Source of the DNA: QWHO01 sp039809865
GTDB lineage: Bacteria; Vulcanimicrobiota; Xenobia; Xenobiales; QWHO01
Assembly: GCA_039809865.1 (NCBI GenBank)
Contig: JBDHVW010000007.1
Coordinates: forward strand, 89,107 to 153,106
DNA: 64,000 bases
Direction of reading: 5' to 3'
The translations under genes and the position numbers were made by a program. Within the stretch, counting starts at the first letter, position 1; every line of letters starts with the position of its first letter. Below the pieces are notes generated by a model that worked only from the letters and a program-made list of their open reading frames with translations, searched no databases and was not told the origin of the DNA. Below, piece after piece: positions 52,099 to 60,332 of the stretch.

Positions 52099-55000
52099 AT
52101 GGATTTTTCTTATCGGCGCCGGTTCCGCTGGCCGTGGCAGGAGCCTCTCAAGCGGATCGAGCGCAGCGAGGTCGAGCACTACCTGGGCAAGGGCAACGGG
52201 GACCGCGTCACCGTCGGCGACCAGCACGTGCGCCTGCCGGTGCGCTCGAAGGCCGATCTGGCCGAATACGATGCGCTGGCAGCCGGGAAGCCGCCCGAGG
52301 AGAAACCGGAGCTGGGCCAGGCTCTGCTGGACCTGGCTGCCGGCGGCTGGAGCTTCCACGGCGCCGCGGGGCAGATCGGCCTGTATGGGGCCTACAACGC
52401 CTTCACCGATGCGAACTTCGACAAGACTGCGGTGGCCCGCAACGGCGCCAGGGAGGTGCCGCTCGACCCCGAGCGCACCGTGCGCATGGCCGGCTTCTAC
52501 AATGGCAACAGCTTGAACGCGCGGCTGGAGAAGGAGGGCTACGAATTCTACAGCCAGGGCGAGGCGGTGGCCGCCTTCGTGGCCGGCCCGCAGTCGGGGC
52601 TGGGGCGCGCGGGAGAGACCTGGCTGGACAGCGTGCCGTCGGACGAGACCGTGCTGCGCGGGGCCCTGACGCGCTTCGAGGAGCTGCTGTCCCGCACCGA
52701 CGACGTGGGCGACACCCGCCAGGCGATCGCCATCCTGGACGGCGGGTCCGCCCCGGATCAGAAGGCGCGCGAGCTCGTCGCGCTGCGCAACGCGGGCGTG
52801 GATGAGGACGCGCTGAATTTGCTGGGGCAGGTGTATCCGCACGCGGCGGACGCGACCCGCATCGCCATGGAGATTTCGGCTTCCCGCGAGTACCTGGATA
52901 CGGCGGTGGAGGACCCCTCCGCGGTCGGGATCGGGCAGAAGTTTGCCCGCGAGGACGGCGAGGTGGGCCGGGCCCTGCTGGAAGCGCAGGCTTCGCGTGC
53001 GCCCGACCTGGTCAAGCTGGGCCGGAAGTTGCTCGACAGCGAGTCCACCGAGCCCGGCCCAACTTCGGCAGCGCTGTTGGAAGAGATCGACGGCGGTCGC
53101 TCCAGCGCCCCGGCCGACCTGGCGCGCAAGCTGATCGCCGCGCAGGCCGATCCGCTCATCGCCATGCGCACTCTGCGGGGCACGCCCGGTTGGGAGAGCA
53201 CGGTGACGTTCTTCGACCGGGTGTATCCCAAGCTGTCCTACACCGAGACCGGCGCCACGCTGGCGCAGGCCTTGCTGGCCGGGGCCGCCCCGGCGGACAA
53301 AGCCGCGATGCTGGCCCGGGTCTACCAGGGTCTGGGCGAAGACGATCGCGACGTGATCGTGGCGATGGCCTTGAAGCACCTCGAGCCCGGGCCCGGGACG
53401 AAGGAGGCCGCTGCGCTGGCCCGGGCGCTGGAGAGGTCCGAGCTGGCCCTGAGCACGCCAGCGCTGGTGACTGGCCAGGACGTGGTCGCCATGGGTCGGG
53501 CGGCACTGGACACGGAAGAGTCGATGTCGGAAGAGGCCGGGACCGCGCTGTGCGACGCGCTCGTGGGATTCAAGGATACCCGCGACCTGGGCAAGGCGAT
53601 GCGCGCTTTGACCGCCGAGATGACGCTCGAGGGCACGCATTACGCGTTCGAGCAGCTGCTGAGCTCTTCGGGCGATCTGCTGACCACCGGGATGGCCATC
53701 GCCGCTTACTTCCGCGACCCGGAGCAGGGCGATTCGACGCAAGACGCCGTGGCCATGAGCAAAGCCCTGCTCAAGCTGATGGGCAAGCAGCACGTGGTGG
53801 CCGAGAAGGCCTATTCGCTGGTCGGCAAGCAAGAGGATGACGACGACGGCGAGATCTCGCGCATCGCGTTGGAGGCCATTGCGGCCGGACGTGGCTCCGA
53901 CCTGGACAGCTTCCGGGGCGACTGCGTGGGATTGGGCGTGGACGAGGCGTTGGAGCGCTCTTTGCGCGGCACTCCCGTGCAGCCGATTTACAAGGAGCTG
54001 GCCGGCCAGGTAGAGAGCAACCCGATGCGCGAGGCTTTGCTGGAGGCGGCTTTGCGTCGCCCCACCACGGCCTCGAAGGCGGAGACGCGCGAGTTGCTGG
54101 GCGTGGCTCTGAAGGCCGTGGAGCGCTACGACGTGGACGACGAGGAGCTGTTGGATTCGGACCGCGCGACGCTGGCGCCGGTGGCCCGCGACATGCTGGA
54201 CGGGGCCTCGCGCAAGCTGGCCGACAAGCTGAACGAGGCGGTGGAGCCGCCCGATCAGTGGGCGGTGATGCAGCCGTTGCTGGTAGCCGGAAAGCCGCCT
54301 GCGTCGCTGGACGAGCTGGCTGCTCTGGGAGGCGAGGCGGCGCGCGTGAGCGATTCCGGCGAACTGGCCACCAACGTGCTGAACGAGCTGGCTTCGTATC
54401 CGGAGACGGAGCCGGGGCGACTGTTCGTGCATTCCATGATGGACGGGACGGAGGGTCACGTCGGGCCCTCGCTGGTATCGGCTTTGTGCTTGAATCCGCG
54501 GGCGGCGACCTCGCCCCAGCTGGCGGCCGTGGGGGCCCTGGCGCTGGACAACTGCGTCGGTTACGACGAGGGCCCGGCGCTGGCCGAGACCTTGCTGGAG
54601 CACTTTGGCGAGGATCCGGCCTACAAGGCCAGCGTGGCTCTGGCGCGGGGCGCGTCGGAGAGCGACCTGACCAAGGTCGCCGCGTCGGCTCTGCGGCATC
54701 CGGGTTGTGACACCGGGGTGAAGCTGGGCGCGCTCGGGTTGGATCTGTATCGTCAGACGGAGAATCTCGAGGGCGTGGGCCTGGCGCTGGACGCGATGGC
54801 TTCTTGCGAAGACACCGCGGACGGAGCGTCGGTGGCCCGCGAGGTGTATGAAGGGGCTTCCTACGAGTCCGTGGCGCTCTTGGCCGACACGCTGTGCACG
54901 TGGTCGCAAGACCTGAACACGTTGGCGGTGCAGTTGAAGGCGGCCGCTGATCGGGGCGAGACGGCGGGCGACGAGGAGCCCGAGGCGGCCTTCGCGGGCG

Positions 55001-55143
55001 ACGCCGAGCTACTGCGGGCGAGCGCGATGAAGCTGGAGGCTCTGGCGCTGACGAAGCAGCAGGGCAACTCGCAGATCGAAGAGCGAGGCCACGCCGTGGT
55101 GGTGGGCGGCATCGCCGTGCCGGTGCGGCCCCGGGGGGCTTAG
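52099..55143 (+). CDS. large hypothetical protein, divergent paralogue with C-terminal VGG tail
   Basis: This is a 1014-residue protein. ATG 52099 is chosen because GGAAGGA lies five bases upstream; ATG 52093 and 52057 are alternatives. The N-terminal ~220 residues align with the divergent neighbour: VRLPVRSKADLAEYDAL, AGGWSFHG, GLYGAYNAFTD, FYNGNSLNARLEKEGYEFYSQG. The rest is acidic, Ala/Leu-rich and helical, probably an ARM/HEAT-like solenoid, but lacks the neighbour's NRNLDWQ repeat. The end, EERGHAVVVGGIAVPV, is the third VGG tail. The two genes are head to head with 77 bp between starts and probably share a promoter region. Confidence 0.72.
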   Translation: MDFSYRRRFRWPWQEPLKRIERSEVEHYLGKGNGDRVTVGDQHVRLPVRSKADLAEYDALAAGKPPEEKPELGQALLDLAAGGWSFHGAAGQIGLYGAYNAFTDANFDKTAVARNGAREVPLDPERTVRMAGFYNGNSLNARLEKEGYEFYSQGEAVAAFVAGPQSGLGRAGETWLDSVPSDETVLRGALTRFEELLSRTDDVGDTRQAIAILDGGSAPDQKARELVALRNAGVDEDALNLLGQVYPHAADATRIAMEISASREYLDTAVEDPSAVGIGQKFAREDGEVGRALLEAQASRAPDLVKLGRKLLDSESTEPGPTSAALLEEIDGGRSSAPADLARKLIAAQADPLIAMRTLRGTPGWESTVTFFDRVYPKLSYTETGATLAQALLAGAAPADKAAMLARVYQGLGEDDRDVIVAMALKHLEPGPGTKEAAALARALERSELALSTPALVTGQDVVAMGRAALDTEESMSEEAGTALCDALVGFKDTRDLGKAMRALTAEMTLEGTHYAFEQLLSSSGDLLTTGMAIAAYFRDPEQGDSTQDAVAMSKALLKLMGKQHVVAEKAYSLVGKQEDDDDGEISRIALEAIAAGRGSDLDSFRGDCVGLGVDEALERSLRGTPVQPIYKELAGQVESNPMREALLEAALRRPTTASKAETRELLGVALKAVERYDVDDEELLDSDRATLAPVARDMLDGASRKLADKLNEAVEPPDQWAVMQPLLVAGKPPASLDELAALGGEAARVSDSGELATNVLNELASYPETEPGRLFVHSMMDGTEGHVGPSLVSALCLNPRAATSPQLAAVGALALDNCVGYDEGPALAETLLEHFGEDPAYKASVALARGASESDLTKVAASALRHPGCDTGVKLGALGLDLYRQTENLEGVGLALDAMASCEDTADGASVAREVYEGASYESVALLADTLCTWSQDLNTLAVQLKAAADRGETAGDEEPEAAFAGDAELLRASAMKLEALALTKQQGNSQIEERGHAVVVGGIAVPVRPRGA

Positions 55144-55170
55144 GCAGGTTCGATTCGCTTGGCATGAGAA

Positions 55171-55202
55171 ATCACTTCCATGCAGTTGTCCTCAGAAGTG
55201 AT
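55171..55202. promoter_or_regulatory. inverted repeat over the MntA start codon
   Basis: ATCACTTC (55171-55178) and GAAGTGAT (55195-55202) are perfect 8-bp arms around 16 bp containing the ATG at 55180. It could be an operator for the toxin-antitoxin complex or an mRNA hairpin limiting initiation. Confidence 0.4.
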
Positions 55203-55575
55203 GCAACGATGCGGGGTGCGGGTTGCCTACCTGTTCGGGTCGCGGGCCCGCGGCCAGGAGTGCGAGGGCAGCGACCTCGACCTGGCTTTCTGGTTCGCGG
55301 AATCGACCACCGCTCTCGAGCGACTGGACCAGATCACAGCTCTCGAGTCTGCTCTGCGTGTGCAAAGTGAGGTTCCGCTCGACCTGATCAGCTTGAACGA
55401 CGCGAGTCCCGCGTTAGCCTACGAGGCGGTGATTCGCGGCCAAAACCTCTACCGCGAGAGCTTCGAGGCGATGTTCGAATTGGAGCAGCGAGTGCGGGGC
55501 CGCTACGAGGACCTGGTCGCCTCGCAAAGGTTCTTCACGAGTGCTCGCCGCGAACGGATGGGACTGACGGGTTGA
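55180..55575 (+). CDS. mntA: MntA-type minimal nucleotidyltransferase antitoxin
   Basis: The 131-residue protein has the polymerase-beta nucleotidyltransferase signature GSRARGQ then GSDLDLAFWF, with a third acidic residue in PLDLISL. MntA antitoxins neutralise HEPN toxins by adding AMP to a tyrosine of the toxin. The HEPN gene follows with a TTGA overlap, the standard order for one common version of this system. All active-site residues are present. Confidence 0.9.
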   Translation: MQLSSEVMQRCGVRVAYLFGSRARGQECEGSDLDLAFWFAESTTALERLDQITALESALRVQSEVPLDLISLNDASPALAYEAVIRGQNLYRESFEAMFELEQRVRGRYEDLVASQRFFTSARRERMGLTG

Positions 55576-55979
55576 CCCTTGCACGCGAGCTCTTGGGGGA
55601 AATGGAGAACAACCTGACTCTGTTGGAGGAGCTTCGGAAGCTATCCAAGGAAGAATTCGTGGCTCAGCCAAAGCATTATTTGTTAGCCGAACGCTGTTTC
55701 CAACTGGCCATTCAATGCGTCGTAGACATCGGCTACTATCTGTCAGCCCAGAAGGGTTGGCAGCGACCCGAGGATAGCCGCGACTCAATACTCGCAATGG
55801 GGCGTCAGTGTGCCATTCCGCGGGAGTTTGCGGAGAGAATTCAGGGCATGGCCAACTTTCGGAACGTGCTCGTTCACGCCTACCTCGGAATCAACCGCCA
55901 GCTCGTTTACGAGTATCTCGGCCGCCTGGACGATTTCCGAGAGTTTGCACGGCACATGGAAAGCTACCTCGGGGCCTGA
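55572..55979 (+). CDS. hepT: HepT-type HEPN RNase toxin (DUF86)
   Basis: This 135-residue HEPN protein has the catalytic R-x4-H-x-Y motif in RNVLVHAYLGI (about residues 94-104) and the family ending VYEYLGRLDDFREFA. The tyrosine is the usual AMPylation target of MntA. TTG 55572 overlaps the antitoxin stop. The 3' end overlaps the convergent YidC-like gene by 16 bp. It appears intact and active. Confidence 0.92.
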   Translation: MTLARELLGEMENNLTLLEELRKLSKEEFVAQPKHYLLAERCFQLAIQCVVDIGYYLSAQKGWQRPEDSRDSILAMGRQCAIPREFAERIQGMANFRNVLVHAYLGINRQLVYEYLGRLDDFREFARHMESYLGA

Positions 55980-56518
55980 GCTCGAACCAGCGCCCGGCTT
56001 TGTGCTAGCCCCACCACCCCTGACACCAGGCTGTAGATCGCCACGCCCGTGGACATGCGCGACATCACCGCCAGAGTGATCACCGCGAAGAGTACGCCCT
56101 TGCGCAGGTCGGGTGGGGTGAGCGCGGTCACGGCGGCGCAGGCGAGCGTCAGGGCGATGTCCGGCGACGCCTGATAGGCTTTGGCTCCCAGCAGCTTCAT
56201 CGCTCCCGTCAGACCCACCACGAATGGCAGCTGGGTGAGCATCAGCAGAGACGTCCAGTCGAAGAGCTTCAAGCCGTTCTCGCTGTAAAGCTGCTGCGTG
56301 GCCTGCATGAGGCGCTCGGGGCTCTGGGCGTGACGCTTCTTGAGCGCCGCCAGCTCGGGCGCCAGCCGCTCCATCACCTGCTGCCGCCGCGCCGCCCGCA
56401 GCGTGGCGGGCAGCAGGGCGAGGCGGAGGGCCAGCGAGAGGAAGGCGATGGCGAGACCCATGTTCCCGCCGAACGTGGCGGTCAACCCGCCCAGGATGTA
56501 TGCGAAAAGCTCGGTCAT
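55964..56518 (-). CDS. short YidC/Oxa1-family membrane insertase-like protein
   Basis: The 184-residue protein has about four to five hydrophobic helices. Its YidC/Oxa1 signature includes the groove arginine in LALRLALLPATLRAARRQQVMERLAPELAALKKRH and a helical hairpin after it. It lacks the periplasmic domain and is shorter than typical YidC2, so it is probably an accessory paralogue. It overlaps the upstream ATP-grasp gene by 4 bp (ATGA type). Client proteins are unknown. Confidence 0.82.
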   Translation of the reverse strand: MTELFAYILGGLTATFGGNMGLAIAFLSLALRLALLPATLRAARRQQVMERLAPELAALKKRHAQSPERLMQATQQLYSENGLKLFDWTSLLMLTQLPFVVGLTGAMKLLGAKAYQASPDIALTLACAAVTALTPPDLRKGVLFAVITLAVMSRMSTGVAIYSLVSGVVGLAQSRALVRAQAPR

Positions 56519-57279
56519 CCCGGAAAATTCCCGATCCCTCTGCGTAAACCTGTGTAGAAGGCGTCGCGGTCGGCGTCATCGGGAAGGCCGGCTACCTGGC
56601 CGTCGCCCAGCTCGACGATGATCCAGTCGTCGCCCACCGGCGCGATGTCCATCGAGAAGAAGCGGCTCGGGATGGTGCGCGCCAGCGACAGGAAGGGTTC
56701 GCGGCCTTCCCCCCAGAGCAGCTCGCCGTCGAGGAAGAACAGCCGTCTTTCGCGGGCGCGGTCCAGCGGAACAAACTCCCGAAAGACCAGGCCGCCCTGG
56801 AAGTCTGGCCCCTGCCCTGCCAGGAATCGTGCCACCACGCGCTGGATGTCGGACTCGGTGGGGATGTAGCACGCCTCCTCCCATTCGTGCTTGCGCGATT
56901 TGACGTAGTCTTTGAGCACGAGCGGAGCGGGCGGAAGCTCGTGGGGAATGGCGGTGCCGATCCCCCAGACCGAGCGGGGTGTGTGGCGCTCGATGAGCGG
57001 GTAGCTCGAGGGGAGCTCGTGGCAGAGCTTGTAGGCGGCCGCGTCATTGATCAGCTTCACGCTGGAGCAGAGCTCGGCATAGCGCTCGCTGGGCAGCATC
57101 CAGCCCCGGTAGATCAGCGTCGCGTCGGCCGGGGCGCGCCGCACGCGCAGGGTGTCGAAGTCGAGCAGCGCCCACGACAGTCCGGCCTTCTCGGCCGCCG
57201 CCACCTCGTCAAGCCAGAACGAATCCGGCTCGCGCGGCGCGAGCGGATCGGCGCAGAACAGGATGGTAGGAAGAGCCAC
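56515..57279 (-). CDS. ATP-grasp (DUF4343) domain protein
   Basis: The 254-residue protein matches the DUF4343 ATP-grasp class: LIYRGWMLPSERY, LINDAAAYKLCHELP, LVLKDYVKSRKHEWEEACYIP, GGLVFREFVPL, FFSMDIAPVGDDWIIVELGDGQVAGLP. The final Glu/Gly/Asp residues fit the metal-ATP site. Such enzymes ligate a carboxylate to an amine or tag peptides; the substrate here is unknown. It is translationally coupled to the YidC-like gene, and the repeat array lies directly upstream of its start. Confidence 0.85.
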   Translation of the reverse strand: MALPTILFCADPLAPREPDSFWLDEVAAAEKAGLSWALLDFDTLRVRRAPADATLIYRGWMLPSERYAELCSSVKLINDAAAYKLCHELPSSYPLIERHTPRSVWGIGTAIPHELPPAPLVLKDYVKSRKHEWEEACYIPTESDIQRVVARFLAGQGPDFQGGLVFREFVPLDRARERRLFFLDGELLWGEGREPFLSLARTIPSRFFSMDIAPVGDDWIIVELGDGQVAGLPDDADRDAFYTGLRRGIGNFPG

Positions 57280-57345
57280 GGCGGCCTTTTCGAACCCGGT
57301 TGCCGGGGGGCCTGCGGCGCGAATTTATCTTTACGACCCGCCCGG

Positions 57346-57945
57346 CTACGCGGGCACCGCCGTCGTTCGACATCCACAGCCCACGTTACGCACTTCCAAC
57401 TGCGTACGCACTCTAGCAGGGGTAAACCGACTGCCTGACTGCGTACGCACTTCCCCGCGCGTAACCATTCCCCAGCGCGAACGCATTTCCAACTGCGTAC
57501 GCATGGCCAACTGCGTACGCACTCCTGCAGGGGGTAAACCGACTGCCTGACTGCGTACGCACTTCCCCGCGCGTACGCACCTCTCCGCGCGTACGCACTT
57601 CCCCGCGCGTACGCACCTCTCCGCGCGTAACCATCCCCAGCGCGAACGCATTTCCAACTGCGTACGCGTGGCCAACTGCGTACGCACTCCTGCAGGGGGT
57701 AAACCGACTGCCTGACTGCGTACGCACTTCCCCGCGCGTACGCACTTCCCCGCGCGTACGCACCTCTCCGCGCGTAACCATTCCCCAGCGCGAACGCATT
57801 TCCAACTGCGTACGCATGGCCAACTGCGTACGCACTCCTGCAGGGGGTAAACCGACTGCCTGACTGCGTACGCACTTCCCCGCGCGTACGCATTCGCCAG
57901 CACCAAGCCGATGATCAGGACAATTCCCTGACGCTTACGCCGCAT
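57346..57945 (-). CDS. possible secreted repeat peptide read through the GCGTACGC array
   Basis: ATG 57945 is preceded by GAGG at eight bases and encodes a compact signal peptide (MRRKRQGIVLIIGLVLANAYA). The frame then stays open through the array for 199 residues, as hexapeptide repeats such as AYARGS and AYAVRQ. Length variants of the repeat shift the register to CVRAGK/CVRAER and then MRTQLE-type repeats. All three minus frames are open, so openness alone proves little. The signal peptide is the only real support. It could be a young gene, a decaying secreted repeat protein, or chance. Confidence 0.3.
   Translation of the reverse strand: MRRKRQGIVLIIGLVLANAYARGSAYAVRQSVYPLQECVRSWPCVRSWKCVRAGEWLRAERCVRAGKCVRAGKCVRSQAVGLPPAGVRTQLATRTQLEMRSRWGWLRAERCVRAGKCVRAERCVRAGKCVRSQAVGLPPAGVRTQLAMRTQLEMRSRWGMVTRGEVRTQSGSRFTPARVRTQLEVRNVGCGCRTTAVPA
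57393..57892. repeat. GCGTACGC palindrome array in 18-bp units
   Basis: Seventeen copies of CGTACGC occur in 0.5 kb, mostly inside 18-bp units (CTTCCCCGCGCGTACGCA, CCTCTCCGCGCGTACGCA, TTTCCAACTGCGTACGCA, TGGCCAACTGCGTACGCA). A higher-order block beginning CTCCTGCAGGGGGTAAACC recurs at 57411 (variant), 57522, 57687 and 57835; its length varies (111, 165, 148 bp) by whole 18-bp units within a base. It fills most of the 57280-58025 gap between the ATP-grasp and SDR genes. Confidence 0.95.
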
Positions 57946-58025
57946 TGCTAACGCCTCGCTCAAAGCCTGGTTTAGCAAAGAACTGCGCCAATCGTTCAAG
58001 TCTTGCGCAAAATCATTGAGGACTT

Positions 58026-58742
58026 TTAGCGCATTGATTCCCCGCCATCGAGCACGAACATCTGTCCTGTGACGAAATCGCACCCCGTGGCCAGCACGGC
58101 CACCATCTCGGCCACGTCGTCCGGACGGCACAGGCGCTTCAACGGAATGTCCGACGTCAGCATCTCCCGCAGCTCCGGGCCGCCCTCGTCGATCCAGGGC
58201 TCGTCCACCAGCCCGCAGGCGATCGTGTTGACCCGAACGTTCGGAGCCAGCTCCCGCGCCAGCGAGCGGGTCATCGAGTGGATCCCCGCGCAACTCGCGG
58301 CGAACTGGAGGTGGGCGCCCGAGAGCGCCGAGGTGCTGGTGACGTGGATGATCTTGCCGTACTTCTGGGCCAGCATGTAAGGCATCACGGCCCGGTCGCA
58401 GTAGAAGCTACCCTTGAGGTTGTGGTTCATGACCTCGGACCACATCTCCTCGGTGATCTCGTGCAGCTTGGCGTCGTTCCACACGAACGGATTGTTGACC
58501 AGCACGTCCACGCGCCCCAGCATGTCGATGCCCATCGCCAGCACCTCGCGCACCGAGCTCTCATCGGTGAGGTCGAAGGGCGTGGCCAGGATCTTACCGC
58601 CCTCGTCGATCGCCTGGAGGGGCATGATCTCGTCCTCGGGGCCGTTGATCAGCAGGGAGAATCCGCTGCGGGCCAGCGCCACGCAGATGGACTGGCCGGC
58701 GGTGCCGCGCCAGTCGCTGACGACCGCGACGGGGATCTCCAT
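58026..58742 (-). CDS. short-chain dehydrogenase/reductase-like protein lacking the catalytic Tyr and Lys
   Basis: This is a 238-residue SDR fold: VDVLVNNPFVWNDA, NLKGSFYCDRAVMPYM, IIHVTSTSALSG, SMTRSLARELAPNVRVNTIACG, GQMFVLDGGESM. The active-site YxxxK is F-A-A-S-C (codons TTC and TGC), so Tyr and Lys are both lost. The glycine-rich TGxxxGxG is altered to SDWRGTAG. The catalytic serine region remains. It is therefore probably not a dehydrogenase. It begins 1 bp after the panC stop and is likely the last gene of the pan operon. Confidence 0.85.
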   Translation of the reverse strand: MEIPVAVVSDWRGTAGQSICVALARSGFSLLINGPEDEIMPLQAIDEGGKILATPFDLTDESSVREVLAMGIDMLGRVDVLVNNPFVWNDAKLHEITEEMWSEVMNHNLKGSFYCDRAVMPYMLAQKYGKIIHVTSTSALSGAHLQFAASCAGIHSMTRSLARELAPNVRVNTIACGLVDEPWIDEGGPELREMLTSDIPLKRLCRPDDVAEMVAVLATGCDFVTGQMFVLDGGESMR

Positions 58743-58743
58743 C

Positions 58744-59523
58744 TCAGTCGAACCTCAGGTTGTCGATGAGACGCACGCCCCCCACGTAGGCCGCCACGGC
58801 CAGCACTCCCGGGGGTTTGCTCACGGGCTCGAGGGTCTCCGGGTCCACGAACTCGAGGTATTGCGGCTCGATGCCGGCTTGTTGCAGCACGTCCGCAGCT
58901 TTGCTCGGACCTGCCTTCAACGCCCGGTAAATGCTAGCCGCCTGGGCGCGCGCCTCGGGGCCGAGCTTCGTGTTGCGGCTCGACATCGCCAGACCGTCCG
59001 CTTCACGCACGGTCGGCACTCCCACGATCTCGATCGGGAAGTCCAGATCGCGCACCATCGTGCGGATGACCTGGAGCTGCTGGTAGTCCTTCTCTCCGAA
59101 ATACGCACGCTGCGGCTGCACCCGCAGGAAGAGCTTGGCCACCACCGTGGCCACTCCCCGAAAATGGCCGGGGCGATACTGCCCGCAGAGCGGCTCGGCG
59201 ACGGCGCCCACGTCCACCCAGGTGGTGCCGCCCTGGCGATACATGTCCTCGGGCGTGGGCGCGTAGACGGCCGCGGCGCCGTTCTGCTGGCACACGGCCA
59301 GATCGTGCTCGAGCGTGCGCGGATAGGTGCTCAGGTCCTCGTTGGGCCCGAACTGGGTCGGGTTGACGAAGATGCTGACCAGCACGGGCTTCCCGTCCTC
59401 CCGCGCGCGGCGCACCAGCGCCATGTGGCCCTCGTGCAGCGCGCCCATGGTCGGCACGAAGCCGACCTCCCCCTGCTCGGCGCGCCAGGCGCGCAGGCTC
59501 GCGACGTCGGCCAGCAGTTTCAT
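58744..59523 (-). CDS. panC: pantothenate synthetase
   Basis: PanC joins pantoate and beta-alanine with ATP. The 259-residue protein has VGFVPTMGALHEGHMALVRRA (HxGH-like ATP site), VSIFVNPTQFGPNED, RPGHFRGVATVVAKLF, YFGEKDYQQLQVI and MSSRN. The start ATG 59523 overlaps the panB stop (ATGA). It is third in the DUF2520-panB-panC-SDR operon. No panD is seen in the window. Confidence 0.97.
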   Translation of the reverse strand: MKLLADVASLRAWRAEQGEVGFVPTMGALHEGHMALVRRAREDGKPVLVSIFVNPTQFGPNEDLSTYPRTLEHDLAVCQQNGAAAVYAPTPEDMYRQGGTTWVDVGAVAEPLCGQYRPGHFRGVATVVAKLFLRVQPQRAYFGEKDYQQLQVIRTMVRDLDFPIEIVGVPTVREADGLAMSSRNTKLGPEARAQAASIYRALKAGPSKAADVLQQAGIEPQYLEFVDPETLEPVSKPPGVLAVAAYVGGVRLIDNLRFD

Positions 59524-60332
59524 TTCGTGTCTCCGTAACTGTGCTCTTGGCCCGGGAAGACGCCGGTGCGAACCTCCTCGGCGTAGCGCCCCACCGCCGC
59601 GCTGATGCTCTCGCCCAGCTCGGCGTAGCGCTTGACGAATACGGGTTGCAGGTCGGAGAACATCCCCAGCAGGTCGTGCAGCACCAGCACCTGGCCGTCG
59701 CAGTCCACGCCCGCCCCGATGCCGATGGTGGGGATGTGCAGCGCCTCGGTCACCCTCCTGGCCAGGCTGGTCGGGATGCACTCCAGCACGATCGCGAAGG
59801 CCCCCGCCTCCTGCAGCGCATGGGCGTCCTCCAGCAGGCGCTCGGCGGCGTCCTGACCGCGTCCCTGCACGCGATAGCCACCGAACGCGTGAATGGACTG
59901 AGGGGTGAGGCCGAGGTGGCCCATCACGGGCACTCCAGCCTGCACCAGCGCTCGTACCTGGGGGAGAATCCCCTCGCCGCCCTCGAGCTTGACGGCCTGC
60001 GCTCCCCCCTCTTTGAGCAGCCGGCCGGCGCTCTCGAGAGCGGCCTGGACGCCCTGCTGGTAGGTCATGAAAGGCAGGTCGGCCACCACCAGCGCGTGGC
60101 GCGCGCCCCGCACCACGCTGGCGGTGTGCCAGACCATGTGGTCGAGCGTGACGGGCACGGTCGTCTCGAGGCCGAGCATCACCATGCCCAGCGAATCGCC
60201 GACCAGGATGACGTCGACCCTGGCGGCATCCACCAGGCGGGCCATCGTGTAGTCGTAAGCGGTCACCATGACGATCTTCTGCCCATCCTTCTTGGAACGC
60301 GCCAGGGCGGGCGCGGTGACGCGACGGCTCAC
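59520..60332 (-). CDS. panB: 3-methyl-2-oxobutanoate hydroxymethyltransferase
   Basis: PanB makes ketopantoate from 2-oxoisovalerate and methylene-tetrahydrofolate. The 270-residue protein shows VMVTAYDYTMARLVD, VGDSLGMVMLG, MTYQQGVQAALESAGRLLKEGGAQAVKLEGG, GHLGLTPQ, LECIP and IGIGAGVDCDGQVLV. GTG 60332 has a near-perfect AAGGAGGT upstream and overlaps the preceding stop (GTGA). The longer in-frame opening reaching 60542 lies inside the upstream gene and is not used. Confidence 0.97.
   Translation of the reverse strand: MSRRVTAPALARSKKDGQKIVMVTAYDYTMARLVDAARVDVILVGDSLGMVMLGLETTVPVTLDHMVWHTASVVRGARHALVVADLPFMTYQQGVQAALESAGRLLKEGGAQAVKLEGGEGILPQVRALVQAGVPVMGHLGLTPQSIHAFGGYRVQGRGQDAAERLLEDAHALQEAGAFAIVLECIPTSLARRVTEALHIPTIGIGAGVDCDGQVLVLHDLLGMFSDLQPVFVKRYAELGESISAAVGRYAEEVRTGVFPGQEHSYGDTK

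Noticed and set aside
57393..57892. CRISPR array
   Set aside because: Units are contiguous 18-mers without unique spacers of constant length, and no cas gene is present.
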